NCBI RefSeq assembly: GCF_000092045.1
Contig: NC_007761.1
Coordinates: 1,057,001-1,121,000 of the forward strand
Direction: 5' to 3'
DNA length: 64,000 nucleotides
Source of the DNA: Rhizobium etli CFN 42
GTDB lineage: Bacteria > Pseudomonadota > Alphaproteobacteria > Rhizobiales > Rhizobiaceae
Under the pieces are notes generated by a model, which saw nothing but the letters and a program-made list of their open reading frames with translations, did not search any database and was not told where the DNA came from. The translations under genes were made by a program, and so were the position numbers. Shown here one piece after another: positions 43,702 through 52,273 of this stretch. Every line of letters starts with the position of its first letter. Position 1 is the first letter of the stretch.

Positions 43702-44493
43702 TCAGAGCGTGTCGATCAGTCCTCCGTCCACGCGCATGGAAGCCCCGGTCGTTGCGGATGCCAAAGGCGACGCCAGATAGGTTACGAGGTTGGCGATTTC
43801 CTCGACGCTTGCAGCTCGTTGGATGATCGAACTGCCACGATGCTTCTTGACGAAGTCCGCCGCGACCTCCTCGATCGGCTTGCCCGTCTTCGCGCGCTCT
43901 TCGGCAAGCATCGCCTCGACGCCTTCGGACAGTGTTGGGCCGGGGAGGACCGAGTTCACGGTAATGCCCGTACCGGCCATGCGCTTGGCGAGCCCGCGGG
44001 CAACCGCGATATCGGCGGTCTTGCTGACGCCGTAGTGAATCATCTCCACCGGAATGTTAAAGCCGGATTCCGACGCGATGAAGATGACGCGACCCCAGTC
44101 GACGTTCTGCATACCCGGAAGATAGGCACGCGAAAGCCTAACGGCCGACATGACGTTTACCTGCCAGTGGCGATCCCACACCTCGTCGTTCGCCTCGAAG
44201 AAATCGAGCGGCTGAAAAATGCCCGCGTTGTTGACGAGGATGTCCACGTGAGGAACCTTGGCGACAAGAGCGTCACATCCTTCAGCGGTTGCCACATCGG
44301 CTGCGACGGCTGCGACGGTGCCCCCGGCACCTTCGCCTTTCAGGCGTTCGGCGGCATTTGCGGTCTTTTCTTCGGACCGTCCGTTGATCACCACGTCCGC
44401 GCCCGCCCTTGCGAGCTGGCGGGCGATGGCGTAGCCGATCCCTTCGGTAGATCCAGTAACAAGAGCGGTCTTGCCTGCGAGGTCGATCTGCAT
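43702..44493 (-). CDS. SDR-family oxidoreductase
   Basis: The 263-residue SDR has LVTGSTEGIGYAIARQL for NAD(P) binding, DILVNNAGIFQPLDFFEAND, catalytic YGVSKTADIA preceded by IFIASESG, and a C-terminus TGASMRVDGGLIDTL. It is of the classical type; substrate not evident. AAGGAG precedes the ATG at 44493, which settles the start against the longer frame to 44715. Transcribed alone, 134 bp after the cyclase gene end. Confidence 0.9.
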   Translation of the reverse strand: MQIDLAGKTALVTGSTEGIGYAIARQLARAGADVVINGRSEEKTANAAERLKGEGAGGTVAAVAADVATAEGCDALVAKVPHVDILVNNAGIFQPLDFFEANDEVWDRHWQVNVMSAVRLSRAYLPGMQNVDWGRVIFIASESGFNIPVEMIHYGVSKTADIAVARGLAKRMAGTGITVNSVLPGPTLSEGVEAMLAEERAKTGKPIEEVAADFVKKHRGSSIIQRAASVEEIANLVTYLASPLASATTGASMRVDGGLIDTL

Positions 44494-44627
44494 CTGCTGC
44501 TCCTTGTGAGGTTGGACAGAGAACGTATGAACTCGCGGTCGGTCTCGCAACAGCCCGCGACGTCGATACCCGATCGCATGTCCGTTGATCAACTCCTCGA
44601 ACGGGTCGAGATTGGCCTCATCCGCTG

Positions 44628-46334
44628 TCACGTCTCCGGCAGGCCGGCCTTTCGGAAGCCGTCGACAAAGTGGTCTCGTACAGTTGCATCGCGCAGCGGC
44701 TGGGAGCTGAGCCAATGACTGATCGTGAAATGAGGGTGGGCGATCAGGAACAATTCGGCCTCTCGCCGCGCCTCCTCGCCGTGGCCCAACTGCGCAAGCG
44801 CAGCTGCCAGGAATTTGCGTGAGTTGGTACGATAGGTTTCTTTCCTGCGGAGCGTAGCGGTTGCCGCCTCATAATCACGCGCGGCATATTGCGCCTGCCC
44901 AAGATGACAAAGATACCAGCAGGTTGGATGGGGATTGAGCCGCAGGGCTTTTTCGATCTGCGCCAGTCCGTCGGCAACCCTGCCGTCGAGCACGGACATG
45001 TCCGACATGGCGGCCCAGGTGTCGGCGTGGTTGGGGTCCAGCTCCAGGGCCTTGGCGAAGGCGGCATCCGATTCCTCCCATCGCCGCTCATAAGCCAAAA
45101 TGGTACCCAGAACGTAACGGCAGCCGGCATCGTTGGGATCCAGGTCGACCGCCTTCTGCGCTGATGTCACCGCCATCCGACGGTTGGGATCTTCGGGCTC
45201 GCCGAAATGAGTCCAGGCAAGCCAACGGTTATAGGCGAGCAGACCGAGCGCCTCGGCATATGATGGATCGAGCTTGACCGCGCGTTGGAGCAGCATATAG
45301 GCCTCACGCTCGGTTTGCGGCGACTCTTCCGTCAGCAGGCGAGCGCGCACACACAGGTCGTAGGCCTCGAAGTTCTTCGGCCGATTGCGCGGCGTCGGGA
45401 TGGTCAGCCGGCCGACGAGGGCTTCAACGATCTTGGCGTTGACTTCATCCTGTAATTCGAAAACATCTTCCACCGTCCTGTCAAACCGTTCGGCCCACAG
45501 GTGCTGGCCTCCAAGCGCATCGACCAATTGGGCATTGATGCGGACACGGCCCATTGCGCGTCTGGCGCTCCCCTCCAGGACGTAGCGGACGCCGAGTTCC
45601 TGGGCGACCAGCCGTACGTCGACCGCCTTGCCCTTGTAGCCGTAGACGGAATTGCGCGCGATGACGAACAAACCAGCCGTGCGGGAAAGGTCGGTGATCA
45701 GGTCTTCGGTCAAGCCGTCGACGAAAGGCTCGTCCGCTTCATTCCCACTCATATTCGTGAACGGCAATACAGCGATCGAGGGATTTTCCGGCAGCGGCAA
45801 TATGCTCTGCAGCGCATCCGGCCAATGCCAAACGTGGACTGGGCGGGTCAGGTTCTTCAGGTAGCGTTCGCCTGCATCGAAGAACTGGTCGCCGATCTTG
45901 CCGACGATCTCGCCGTGAACGCTGCCTGAAATGCAGATACCTCCCGGCGCGGCCTGCGTCTCGAGGCGCGCCGCGACATTGACGCCGTCGCCGAGGATGT
46001 CTGAACCATCGTCAATGACATCTCCCAGATTGACGCCTATACGCAAAAGCAGGCGCCGGTCTCCGGAAGCCTCGATAGCAGTGGTGGTCCGTTGCATTTC
46101 CAACGCTGCAGCGACCGCGTCCACCGCGCTCGCGAATTCGATCAGGAATCCGTCGCCCATGACCTTAAAGATGCGACCGTTATGGCGCATCACAGCCGGC
46201 TCGATGACGCCAGAACGGAGTTCCCTGAGGTTCGCCAGCGTTGCCGCTTCATCAGCCTCCATCAGGCGTGAATATCCCACCACATCGGCAACGACGATGG
46301 CAGCAAGGCGACGCTGAAGAAATCGATCCGTCAT
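44628..46334 (-). CDS. Class III adenylate cyclase with TolB-like and TPR regions
   Basis: The 568-residue protein has a class III nucleotide cyclase domain at ~5-170 (AIVVADVVGYSRLMEADE, VMGDGFLIEFAS, NLGDVIDDGSDILGDGVNVA), a linker with SIAVLPFTNMSGN and DLSRTAGLFVIARNSVY, the TolB-like region usual in rhizobial multi-copy cyclases, and C-terminal TPR repeats (ALELDPNHADTWAAMSDM and neighbours). It would make cAMP or cGMP. Rhizobia have many such cyclases; the trigger here is unknown. Start placed at 46334, since residues before it look non-conserved. Confidence 0.9.
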   Translation of the reverse strand: MTDRFLQRRLAAIVVADVVGYSRLMEADEAATLANLRELRSGVIEPAVMRHNGRIFKVMGDGFLIEFASAVDAVAAALEMQRTTTAIEASGDRRLLLRIGVNLGDVIDDGSDILGDGVNVAARLETQAAPGGICISGSVHGEIVGKIGDQFFDAGERYLKNLTRPVHVWHWPDALQSILPLPENPSIAVLPFTNMSGNEADEPFVDGLTEDLITDLSRTAGLFVIARNSVYGYKGKAVDVRLVAQELGVRYVLEGSARRAMGRVRINAQLVDALGGQHLWAERFDRTVEDVFELQDEVNAKIVEALVGRLTIPTPRNRPKNFEAYDLCVRARLLTEESPQTEREAYMLLQRAVKLDPSYAEALGLLAYNRWLAWTHFGEPEDPNRRMAVTSAQKAVDLDPNDAGCRYVLGTILAYERRWEESDAAFAKALELDPNHADTWAAMSDMSVLDGRVADGLAQIEKALRLNPHPTCWYLCHLGQAQYAARDYEAATATLRRKETYRTNSRKFLAAALAQLGHGEEARREAELFLIAHPHFTISHWLSSQPLRDATVRDHFVDGFRKAGLPET

Positions 46335-46523
46335 ATGAGGACAAGCCCAACGACCGGGGGTCCATAAGTTATTGCTCAAATACGGGTCAGTCAACAAATG
46401 GTAAGAGGTGATGTCCAGGCGATCTCCACCTCAACCAGTGCGATCGGCAGATCTATCGCGCTCTCTCGATATGAGGATATGATCTCCCTTGATTTCTCGA
46501 TCTCGTTTCGCAGGTCCGCGCGA

Positions 46524-47714
46524 ATGGCTATTGTGTCTTTTCCCCTTAGAGATTGCCCTAATTGCCATGGAGCAACGACGTTTGGGAACGTCGATGTTTA
46601 CGGCTCAAGTGTCCTGTTGGGATGCGGCCGATGCCGACATACCGAAAGAATACCACTTCCTCAGATCCGCAAATCGAAACTCTACCTGGACCAGAGCTTT
46701 CTAAGTCTGGTCTTCAAAGGGGAAGACGACCGCTTTCTTACTGTCGCCGAAAGGATCAAATCACTCTGTGCGAAACAGGCTCTCGTAGTACCTTATTCCA
46801 ACATCCATGAGGATGAGACACACCAGTGGAGACGCCACAGAGAATTGCTGGACTTCATCAAGGCAACAGCGCGCGGCCACGAGGTAGTGCCGACCTACAA
46901 TGTTATTCAAGATCAGTTCGATAGAGCACTTGACCTTTGGTTGACTCAACAAGATCCGATTTTCCCCATTGATAAATGGGTTGCATTCGAACGAGAGATT
47001 GATGACTGGGAAGGCTATTACCGAATTGACGTTGGAGGTTACTATGGCGACGTCGAAAAAATTCGAGCTGCCAAGATCGAATCGATATCGGGCCTTGTGG
47101 AGACGTTTGACAACTGGCGAAATGGCTCTGAAACGGTCGATGAACAAATAGACTTGGAGCTAGCGTCCGCCGCAAGAGGTTATCTAAATGCCTACTACAC
47201 GTTTGTAGAGCGCTTAGCCGCTGGTGATTACGACGTGCTACTATCTGGCCCGATCAACGCGCAATATGTGGAACGCCTAATAAGACACCGCGCGTTAGGC
47301 GAAACCGTCGATGAGCGTGTCCAATCAGCGATACGTTTTTTACACTCGTCGCATTTTGCAGCGATGCCAGCGCAGTCGATATCCGCTCGGATCTATGCCG
47401 CACTTCGGGAACAAGTGAGGCGAGGCGCATATGCGAACAAGGAAAAAGCGATCGACCGACTGAGTGGCTTCTTCTTCGACGTCAATCATATCTCCGTTTA
47501 CGCGCCTTACTTCGATGCCATGATAGTGGACCGCAGCATGCATGAGCTGTTGAGAACGGACACGGTCGATTTGACGGGAAGATGGGGCACGAGGCTCTTT
47601 AGCGCCTCAAACCTGGAAGAGTTAGAAGCATGGCTGACGGAAATAGAGGATGCAATCCCGAGTGAGCAAATAGAAGCTCTACCGGTCGCATACCCTCGCC
47701 TAAAACTGAAATGA
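46524..47714 (+). CDS. Zinc-ribbon protein with possible PIN-like nuclease fold
   Basis: The 396-residue protein starts with CPNCHGATTFGN and CGRCRHTERIPL, a zinc ribbon, followed by KSKLYLDQSFLSLVFKG, VVPYSNIHEDETHQW, and near the end YAPYFDAMIVDRSMHELL and LFSASNLEELEAWL. The order Asp ... Glu ... Asp-x-x-x-x-Asp resembles a PIN-like domain, but I could not verify the fold. GC content is lower than in the flanking cyclase gene. The ATG at 46524 is chosen over 46398; the ribosome site is weak in either case. Its stop lies at the edge of a ligase relic. Confidence 0.65.
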   Translation: MAIVSFPLRDCPNCHGATTFGNVDVYGSSVLLGCGRCRHTERIPLPQIRKSKLYLDQSFLSLVFKGEDDRFLTVAERIKSLCAKQALVVPYSNIHEDETHQWRRHRELLDFIKATARGHEVVPTYNVIQDQFDRALDLWLTQQDPIFPIDKWVAFEREIDDWEGYYRIDVGGYYGDVEKIRAAKIESISGLVETFDNWRNGSETVDEQIDLELASAARGYLNAYYTFVERLAAGDYDVLLSGPINAQYVERLIRHRALGETVDERVQSAIRFLHSSHFAAMPAQSISARIYAALREQVRRGAYANKEKAIDRLSGFFFDVNHISVYAPYFDAMIVDRSMHELLRTDTVDLTGRWGTRLFSASNLEELEAWLTEIEDAIPSEQIEALPVAYPRLKLK

Positions 47715-47717
47715 GAA

Positions 47718-47780
47718 AACGTCCGCACTATCATGTTCTTCGCGCAGCCCCTTAATGACGCATGCCGGAGCTTCCCGTCT
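47718..47780 (-). pseudogene. 3' remnant of an ATP-dependent DNA ligase
   Basis: The minus strand gives DGKLRHAS in one frame and KGLREEHDSADVF in the next, the end of a ligase of the type DGKLRHPSYKGLRE, with an indel between. It is only about 20 codons long and lies directly after the stop of the zinc-ribbon gene. Confidence 0.55.
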
Positions 47781-47893
47781 TACTGAAGGGCGCCGCCGGG
47801 ACTATTGATTACCTTATAGAATTTTATAAGCTGCCGCTCATTTCCGAGAGCGGTTAGGACGCTCCAAAGGGCATCCGGCATGAGGAGCATCCG

Positions 47894-48235
47894 ATGATCC
47901 ACGAATTGCGCATCTATACATGTCTGCCGGAGAGGCTGCCGGCACTGCAACAGCGTTTCGAGACCGCGACGCTGGCGATTTGGGAACGCCTCGGCATCCG
48001 CTCACTCGGCTTCTGGACGACGATGGTCGGTTCTTCCAGCAACGATCTGACCTACCTGATCGAATGGCGGTCGCTGGCGGAGCGCGAGCAGAAATGGGCC
48101 GAGTTCATTGCCGATCCGGAGTGGCAGGAAGCGAAGGCGAAGAGCGAGGCGGATGGGCCGATCGTCGCCAACATCGTCAGTTCGCTACTGAAGCCGACAC
48201 GCTTCTACCGCGGCTTCTCCAACCTGTCGGAATAA
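47894..48235 (+). CDS. NIPSNAP-family protein
   Basis: The 113-residue protein has the NIPSNAP pattern: MIHELRIYTCLPERLPAL, RFETATLAIWERLGIRSLGF and LIEWRSLAEREQKWAEF. It is a small ferredoxin-like dimeric fold; the bacterial role is not established. GAGGAG precedes the ATG. It is the last ordinary gene before the patchwork of small genes. Confidence 0.88.
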   Translation: MIHELRIYTCLPERLPALQQRFETATLAIWERLGIRSLGFWTTMVGSSSNDLTYLIEWRSLAEREQKWAEFIADPEWQEAKAKSEADGPIVANIVSSLLKPTRFYRGFSNLSE

Positions 48236-48258
48236 CCGTTACGGCCGGCCGAGACCCC

Positions 48259-48548
48259 ATGACCATGCCCGACACCGCCGCCTCCTTGAAGACGCCGCCG
48301 ATCGCATCGCCGACATTTCCCGGGCAGATCTGCAGATCATGCGGCGCCGCGCCGCGCTTCTGTTGCGGAACTCCGGGTCGATCGCATTCGAAGACGACAT
48401 TGAAGAAGCTCTTCGGGATCTGTCCGGCGAGTTCGGCAAGACGCGCAACGATACCGTCAGGCTGATCGTCCGGGAGTGGATGGAGAAGAACACCTATTTG
48501 CCGGTGCACGAGCTGGATGAAGACGGCGATGTAGATGGGAGTGCCTGA
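48259..48548 (+). pseudogene. Frameshifted copy of the small RHH-like gene (copy 1)
   Basis: Compared with the intact gene at 50313, this copy starts MTMPDTAAS, then shifts by one missing base near 48285 and continues EDAADRIADISRADLQIM, ending KNTYLPVHELDEDGDVDGSA. The remaining 3' frame could still give a 69-residue product from an internal ATG at 48339. The sequence just after the stop is also repeated downstream of copy 4. Confidence 0.7.
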
Positions 48549-48635
48549 GGGGCGCTATTCTTGGTTGGCACCTACGTGCGAACCCGAAATGGAGCATCAG
48601 CATGCCAACCTGCGCACAGACGATTGGATCAATGA

Positions 48636-48947
48636 ATGCCAGTCGAGATTGACCGCCCAGTTGCTGGAGATGAAGTTGTACTGTTAGAGCGAACCACGCC
48701 GCAAAGATATCGCGAGTGGCTCATTGCCCTCACGGGTGGCATTGAGACTCTGCCCGCCGAATTTCGGGACCGCATGCCTGCCCCTGAGGAGGAACTGAAG
48801 ACTCTACTCGCGCGGATGTTGCCAGGAGATGAACTCTGGCTTGCGAGGTCGCGGCGCTTTGAGCCAACAGCCCTCGTAGGGAATAGGGGTATCGCAGTCG
48901 TACGAAATGGCCATGCCGTCTGGTATCGAATAGGTATGCACCACTAA
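48636..48947 (+). CDS. Hypothetical protein between repeated RHH-like copies
   Basis: The 103-residue frame (MPVEIDRPVAGDEVVLLERT, ending AVVRNGHAVWYRIGMHH) is acidic in the middle and has several Trp. The family is unknown to me and there is no strong ribosome site, so coding is moderate. It sits between RHH-like copy 1 and the 3' fragment at 48977. Confidence 0.5.
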   Translation: MPVEIDRPVAGDEVVLLERTTPQRYREWLIALTGGIETLPAEFRDRMPAPEEELKTLLARMLPGDELWLARSRRFEPTALVGNRGIAVVRNGHAVWYRIGMHH

Positions 48948-48976
48948 CTCATGCCCCAGCCACGGCTGTGGGTGCT

Positions 48977-49033
48977 TGGAGAAGAACACCTATCTGCAGG
49001 TGCACGTGCTCGAGGAAGATGGAGATGTTGCGG
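48977..49033 (+). pseudogene. 3' fragment of the RHH-like gene (copy 2)
   Basis: The frame reads EKNTYLQVHVLEEDGDVAG, matching the last ~20 residues of the intact copy. It shares LQVHVL with copy 4 rather than the LPVHEL of copies 1 and 3. Upstream coding is missing and the original stop has been lost. Confidence 0.6.
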
Positions 49034-49115
49034 GCGTTATACTTGACAGAATCCGCCCACTCCCACTACGAAGTGTCCGCCCTTTCGATTGTTTCGGGGC
49101 AAAGGCTGGACGTAA

Positions 49116-49718
49116 ATGTTGTTTAAGAGTTTTGGTGGGGTTGATCTTTTCTTTCGCCTTCAAAATCAGAACTTTATCAAACGATATGAGGGCCATATTA
49201 GCGGCCCACCGCTCGATATGGTTATTTTGTCTATATCGATCCTGTTTCTTTGGTTAGCCGGAGCAGATTTACTGTCTTACATCGCCCCGCACTTAAGATA
49301 CTTTTTGGTTATTCTACCGAAATACCACTATGAACTGCCATGGCTCGCGGAGAATCATTCCGAACAGATCGCCCTTTACACATGTCTTTCGTATTCTCTG
49401 ATCACATTCACGGTCGTGAAGACCCTATTGTTTTCGCTTTATATTGTTTCTTCCCCATTGGGCCGAGAAATTATGGTTACGGATTTAAAGAGCTTTGTGA
49501 AACCCGCCGCGGCATTTGTGCTCACATTCCTTTCTCTTGCTTTCCTCTTTCCTTTGCCGATCTACGGTACGGGCGCTTCGACAACACTTGTCGGAAATGC
49601 GTATTCTCTCACGATTTTGAATATACTTTTTCTAAAGATGCTGAGCGGTGGGATCTCGGCGACCGTTTTGCTGGCCAAGAGAATCAAAAGGCCGAACAGA
49701 ATTGATGGGGAAGCTTGA
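49116..49718 (+). CDS. Small multi-pass membrane protein
   Basis: The 200-residue protein has four to five predicted membrane segments (MVILSISILFLWLAGADLL, YSLITFTVVKTLLFSLYIV, PAAAFVLTFLSLAFLF and a C-terminal one). I do not recognise a family. It is AT-richer than core genes. A second small membrane protein follows with no gap, so they are probably co-translated. Membrane proteins of this type can be immunity-like partners, but that is only speculation here. Confidence 0.6.
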   Translation: MLFKSFGGVDLFFRLQNQNFIKRYEGHISGPPLDMVILSISILFLWLAGADLLSYIAPHLRYFLVILPKYHYELPWLAENHSEQIALYTCLSYSLITFTVVKTLLFSLYIVSSPLGREIMVTDLKSFVKPAAAFVLTFLSLAFLFPLPIYGTGASTTLVGNAYSLTILNILFLKMLSGGISATVLLAKRIKRPNRIDGEA

Positions 49719-49985
49719 TTGAGTGGAGATCAAATTGCGCTGTGGGTAGTGCTCGTCATTTTTGTGGGGGCCAGTTGCGCCTACAGTTGGTATTGGTACA
49801 TCAGGTCGGTCATCTTTTACCTTAAAAATGGCTTCGATTTCAGCGTGGACTTCGGCCCTAGTATGTTCTGGTCCGAGTTCCATGACGACCTCGATCGAGC
49901 CAAGCCGAGAGAAAAGTTTCTGATCGGGTGGCCCGTAGTTGTGGCTGTGAGTTCTGCGCTGCTCATGGCTCTTCTCAGGGTTTAG
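49719..49985 (+). CDS. Small membrane protein, TTG start directly after its neighbour
   Basis: The 88-residue frame begins with TTG at 49719, directly after the previous TGA, and has two hydrophobic segments (IALWVVLVIFVGASCAYSWY and WPVVVAVSSALLMALL) around a charged loop. No family recognised. The unusual start codon and zero spacing suggest coupling to the 200-residue gene. Confidence 0.5.
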   Translation: MSGDQIALWVVLVIFVGASCAYSWYWYIRSVIFYLKNGFDFSVDFGPSMFWSEFHDDLDRAKPREKFLIGWPVVVAVSSALLMALLRV

Positions 49986-50015
49986 TGTCGGTTGCGGATC
50001 GTAACAGTTGCCGCA

Positions 50016-50110
50016 CTACTCCAGCTCATAGATCTCCGCGTTGTCCTGCTGCTCCCTCAGTCCCTTATATGACGGGTGCCGGAGCTTCCCGTCATGCGTC
50101 CAGGCCCAGC
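50016..50110 (-). pseudogene. 3' remnant of an ATP-dependent DNA ligase
   Basis: The minus strand reads WTHDGKLRHPSYKGLREQQ followed by DNAEIYELE and a stop at 50016, a well-preserved ligase C-terminus (about 30 codons). The upstream frame is unrelated. It lies directly before the short lipoprotein gene at 50146 on the other strand. Confidence 0.7.
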
Positions 50111-50145
50111 ATTGGCAAATCGCGACGGCGGTTGTACTCAATGAA

Positions 50146-50316
50146 ATGATGATCCGCCTTATTTGCATATTTCTCGCAAGTGGGCTCCTCGGCGGCTGCG
50201 CTTTTCCGCTCCAACGCAATTTGGATGATTGCCCGACTGAAAGAACGGTCTCGATAGGTGACACATTCAGGTGCGCGGAGCCCGCTAAGGAACCTGCTCT
50301 GGGAATGACACCATGA
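50146..50316 (+). CDS. Very short lipoprotein next to the RHH-like gene
   Basis: The 56-residue frame starts MMIRLICIFLASGLLGGCAF, a lipoprotein signal with lipobox LGGC, followed by about 35 residues containing two more Cys (DDCPTERT, DTFRCAEP). The stop overlaps the start of the intact RHH-like gene by ATGA, suggesting a two-gene unit. No strong ribosome site is visible. Unknown function. Confidence 0.5.
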   Translation: MMIRLICIFLASGLLGGCAFPLQRNLDDCPTERTVSIGDTFRCAEPAKEPALGMTP

Positions 50317-50603
50317 CCAAGTTTGATACCGCCGCCCTCCTCGAAGAAGCCGCCGATCGGATCGCCGATATCTTCCGAGCGGATCTTCAGATCATGCTTC
50401 GCCGTGCGGCGCTGCTGCTGCGGAACTCCGGATCAATCGTGTTCGACGACGACATTGAAGAAGCTCTCCGGGATCTATCCGGCGAGTTCGGCAAGACGCG
50501 CAATGACACCATCAGGTTCATCGTCCGAGAGTGGATGGAGAAGAATACTTGCCTGCCAGTGCACGAGCTGGACGAAGATGGCGATGTTGATGGGAGTGCC
50601 TAA
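50313..50603 (+). CDS. Small RHH-like protein, intact copy (copy 3)
   Basis: The 96-residue protein has an N-terminal helical part (AALLEEAADRIADIFRADLQ) and a C-terminal half reading SGSIVFDDDIEEALRDLSGE, FGKTRNDTIRFIVREWMEKN, which resembles an Arc/CopG-type ribbon-helix-helix unit, then an acidic tail VHELDEDGDVDGSA. RHH proteins are DNA-binding regulators or antitoxins; this assignment is by pattern only. Three other broken copies lie within 3 kb. GGGAATG sits just before the ATG. Confidence 0.65.
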   Translation: MTKFDTAALLEEAADRIADIFRADLQIMLRRAALLLRNSGSIVFDDDIEEALRDLSGEFGKTRNDTIRFIVREWMEKNTCLPVHELDEDGDVDGSA

Positions 50604-50712
50604 GGGAGCTACGGAACCTTATTGACACCGGTGCGGCTCCCTAGCACTGCTGGACCAATGCGAAAGTTGCACGTCCCGTTTGAAAATGGACCTGCATAGC
50701 TTTGGGGGATAG

Positions 50713-51267
50713 ATGCCGTTTCCGGCCGCGCCTTGGGTCATTGGCCCAGTTCCAATTATTCTGACAGTCTGGGCTGCGTACGCTTGCGGCATCGCTGTGA
50801 TAAAGCAAAGGCCAACCACTGGGGAGGCATTTTTAGCCGCATTTCTTCTTCCGGGCGGCCTTACCTCGATCGCGTGTCAGTTATTTCTTTCACATCGGAA
50901 CTTCACTGCTCTGTTAATCGGCAATCAATTCGTCTCCAGCGCATTCTTTTTTATTGTCATGCATGCGAGTGGCATGCGCGGAACACCGGATCTCACGTCC
51001 AAGGAAACGTTGCAAAGGGCTGTTAAATCTTTCGTGATTTTGCTGACTTCATACATTGTCTCTAATTTGCTTTTCTGGCTGTTTCCCGGCTCCGACAGAT
51101 GCACGATTGCGAAATGCTCTGTTTACGAATGGGCTCTGGGTAGAAAAGATCATATTTTTGCAAGGCTGTACTTGGAGACATTGTGGGGAGTTATGCTGCT
51201 TATGGGGATATTTTCTATTCTATATTACGCATTTCGAAAAATTAGGCGCGACCACTTTTCGAAGTGA
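50713..51267 (+). CDS. Small multi-pass membrane protein
   Basis: The 184-residue protein has about five hydrophobic segments (VIGPVPIILTVWAAYACGIA, GEAFLAAFLLPGGLTSIACQ, LLIGNQFVSSAFFFIVMHAS, ILLTSYIVSNLLFWLF and a last one). GGGGGAT precedes the ATG. No family recognised. It is between the intact RHH-like gene and 3' fragment copy 4, and its AT-rich codon use indicates transfer. Confidence 0.65.
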   Translation: MPFPAAPWVIGPVPIILTVWAAYACGIAVIKQRPTTGEAFLAAFLLPGGLTSIACQLFLSHRNFTALLIGNQFVSSAFFFIVMHASGMRGTPDLTSKETLQRAVKSFVILLTSYIVSNLLFWLFPGSDRCTIAKCSVYEWALGRKDHIFARLYLETLWGVMLLMGIFSILYYAFRKIRRDHFSK

Positions 51268-51283
51268 TGGTGGAGATGCAGCG

Positions 51284-51355
51284 TGGATGGAGAAGAACAC
51301 CTATCTGCAGGTGCACGTGCTCGACGAAGATGGCGATGTTGATGGGAATGCCTGA
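51284..51355 (+). pseudogene. 3' fragment of the RHH-like gene (copy 4)
   Basis: The frame reads WMEKNTYLQVHVLDEDGDVD then GNA and a stop at 51353. The ~80 bp after it (ATATTCTTGG, ... GGGGCATCA) are clearly related to the ~80 bp after copy 1, so the repeated unit extends beyond the gene. Confidence 0.7.
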
Positions 51356-51497
51356 GCCGCGATATTCTTGGTGGTTACCGACGCGCGAACGTCAAATGGG
51401 GCATCACCAATGCCGCCATCCTGCGCAGATCACCGGTTCACTGCATATCCACATTTTAGATGTCGCGAGCTGAAGCTAAGCAGCTTGTTGGAAGGAT

Positions 51498-51893
51498 TTA
51501 AGAGCCACGCAGCTTCTTTTGTGCGTTCAGCGCCGATAGAAAGTGGAAAGCAGACACCGGCACGGCAGCGAATGCGAACCGACGCAACATCGAAAGGAAG
51601 CTGGACTGCAGTTCGGGTTGCATAAAGTCGCCGAACATCGACATGAATGCTGCAAAAACCAAGCCTTGGAGGATAGCGTATTCAGCTATTCGCGCAACGG
51701 ACCGGTCCCGTAGGTTCTCGGGCGGAAAGAAACCAGCCAGTCCCTTCATCGCAAGCAAAAAGAGTGGAAACAGTAGGCCAAGCTTAAACAGTGTGGTCGG
51801 CGAAGTGGCCTCATTAGTGAGGTATAAGCCTAGCGGAATGACAAAAGCGGGCACGAGAAAGATAAGGTAGTCCTTGAGCACCTGATTTTTCAC
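51498..51893 (-). CDS. Small membrane protein
   Basis: The 131-residue protein has several hydrophobic stretches (LIFLVPAFVIPLGLYL, LGLLFPLFLLAMKGLAGFF, YAILQGLVFAAFMSMFGDF, FAFAAVPVSAFHFLSAL). I prefer the GTG at 51893, which has GGAGG seven bases upstream, over the ATG at 51917. Unknown family. It is the only minus-strand gene of the small-membrane-protein group. The 51918-52273 gap beyond it contains nothing I can support. Confidence 0.6.
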   Translation of the reverse strand: MKNQVLKDYLIFLVPAFVIPLGLYLTNEATSPTTLFKLGLLFPLFLLAMKGLAGFFPPENLRDRSVARIAEYAILQGLVFAAFMSMFGDFMQPELQSSFLSMLRRFAFAAVPVSAFHFLSALNAQKKLRGS

Positions 51894-52273
51894 CGGTGAG
51901 CCTCCATACCTCGTCAATCAAAGATTGTAGTATTCAGTGGATTGATGTCAACGGGCTCGGTGTGCTCGATTCATGATTTGTGCAGCGCCGCGCCGCCATG
52001 CACTGTGAGACCGATGATGGCGCACCTTGCCACCAAGGCGGGGTACTCAAAATCAGGAAAGGGTTCCACCAAGCGCCGTGGCGGACAGGAGTATTTCTGA
52101 GATTTCACCAAAGGCGAATAGAGCGAAGACGGTAAGCAACAAAGCAACGGCAATAAGGATTTCGGTCTTTGACATCCTTAATCAAGTAGCCATCTCGTTA
52201 CCGGCGACAATCGGACTTAGGTCTGGTGATCCTCCTCGTGCCATTGACATTCATCTAACTCCGTAGTCCTACA

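Noticed and set aside
43564..44718. 384-residue plus-strand frame
   Set aside because: Antisense to the SDR gene at 43702-44493, which has a clear ribosome site and catalytic motifs.
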